From JBLIOB01 sp047639575 (lineage in GTDB: Bacteria > Bacteroidota > Bacteroidia > Flavobacteriales_D > Parvicellaceae): a stretch of 5,422 nt of DNA. This document shows positions 5,104-5,422 of the stretch, one piece after another. The notes beneath the pieces were generated by a model, which ran no database searches, was not told where the DNA came from, and saw nothing but the letters and a program-made list of their open reading frames with translations. A program made the position numbers and the translations under genes. The stretch's first letter is position 1. Every line of letters starts with the position of its first letter. The stretch spans positions 1 through 5,422 of the forward strand of contig JBLIOB010000288.1 of assembly GCA_047639575.1 (NCBI GenBank). Reading direction: 5' to 3'.

Positions 5104-5422
5104 TTAAGCCTCTATACCTTTTTGATAATCCTGCTCATGAAGCAAGACGTAACGGACCCGGTTCAGTAATTTTCTAGCAACACTGACGATGGCCTGTTGG
5201 CCAAGCATCCGTTTTTTGAGCTGGCCATATTTTTGAGCCATCGCTGGGTCGGTGTTGATTGAGGTCCAGGCTGCTTCGATGAGCATTGTCCTTAATTGTT
5301 TGTGTCCCCGGGTGGTCAATTCAGTTTGGCTGACCCGGTTGCCACTATTGTTCGACGAGGGCACGAGCCCTACATAATTACTTAACTGGTCGAGGTTATT
5401 AAATCGTTTTATATCCCCCAGT
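5104..5422 (-). CDS. IS110-family transposase, C-terminal part (continuation of the gene at 882-1)
   Basis: This is the 3' part of the same transposase. Bases 5296-5422 repeat residues already encoded at 127-1; the new sequence is 5295-5104, encoding the last 63 residues and a TAA stop. It completes the C-terminal transposase domain (the IS116/IS110/IS902 type), with SGNR, TTRGHKQLRTMLIEAAW and a basic helical tail ending KGIEA. The GTG at 5364 is not a true start because the frame is open upstream through the repeat and on to the ATG at 882. No frameshift or stop interrupts the 357-codon frame, so the enzyme looks intact. The stop is followed by about 280 bp of noncoding, structured DNA up to the proposed IS end. 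Confidence 0.93.
   Translation of the reverse strand, partial: LGDIKRFNNLDQLSNYVGLVPSSNNSGNRVSQTELTTRGHKQLRTMLIEAAWTSINTDPAMAQKYGQLKKRMLGQQAIVSVARKLLNRVRYVLLHEQDYQKGIEA
5296..5422. repeat. Terminal direct repeat, copy 2 (contig end overlap)
   Basis: Exact second copy of bases 1-127. Joining base 5295 to base 1 and dropping this copy gives the circular form. Confidence 0.95.

Larger units (their letters stand above)
4821..5422 (-). mobile_element. IS110-family insertion sequence, transposase-3' side with long noncoding end
   Basis: Segment holding the end of the transposase and about 280 bp of noncoding DNA downstream of it, bounded by the second CAAGGTCGGC (4821-4830). A long noncoding end downstream of the transposase, with a short upstream end, is the arrangement of the IS1111 branch of the family; IS110 proper carries the long end upstream. 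Base composition of 4821-5103 is visibly GC-richer than the AT-rich cassettes next to it, which suggests separate origin. Confidence 0.7.

Noticed and set aside
1..5422. CRISPR array, tRNA or rRNA genes, plasmid replication origin
   Set aside because: No regularly spaced repeats, no tRNA-like cloverleaf, no rRNA sequence and no iteron clusters or rep gene were seen on either strand.

Overview
The window looks like a piece of a Bacteroidota genome (Flavobacteriia or a related class). One gene encodes a secreted protein with a C-terminal type IX secretion (T9SS) sorting domain, a system confined to that phylum. Coding DNA is AT-rich, start codons are preceded by A-rich tracts rather than Shine-Dalgarno boxes, and the transposase resembles the IS110-type enzymes common in Bacteroidota. 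The first and last 127 bases are identical, so the contig closes on itself into a 5,295-bp circle, or is one unit of a tandem or IS-flanked repeat. No replication, partition or mobilisation gene is visible.

Layout around the circle: (1) an IS110-family insertion sequence spans the contig ends, roughly 4821 to 5422/1 to 967. Its transposase (357 aa, minus strand) is cut by the arbitrary contig ends but reads in one uninterrupted frame across the join. About 280 bp of GC-richer, hairpin-rich DNA follows its stop codon and is the best candidate for a bridge RNA. (2) 966-1245 holds an attC-like right half abutting the IS, a strong minus-strand terminator hairpin, and a second, long attC-like site. 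(3) 1270-2952 encodes a 560-aa TPR lipoprotein. It is followed at 2975-3043 by a convincing integron attC site, so gene plus attC looks like a gene cassette (1240-3037). (4) 3148-4614, minus strand, encodes a 488-aa T9SS-exported protein with an SprB-like repeat, probably inside a second, reverse-oriented cassette. (5) 4741-4820 holds a weaker attC-like site abutting the other IS end.

My reading is a small integron cassette array of cell-surface or secreted-protein genes, invaded by an IS110-family element at an attC site. IS1111-attC elements, a branch of the IS110 family that targets attC sites, are known from Proteobacteria. An analogous case in a Bacteroidota-like background, with the bridge-RNA candidate next to the junctions, is the most interesting aspect here. 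The two IS flanks do not rebuild one attC, which suggests that two IS copies (collapsed, tandem or recombined) gave rise to the circle. No integron integrase gene lies in the window.
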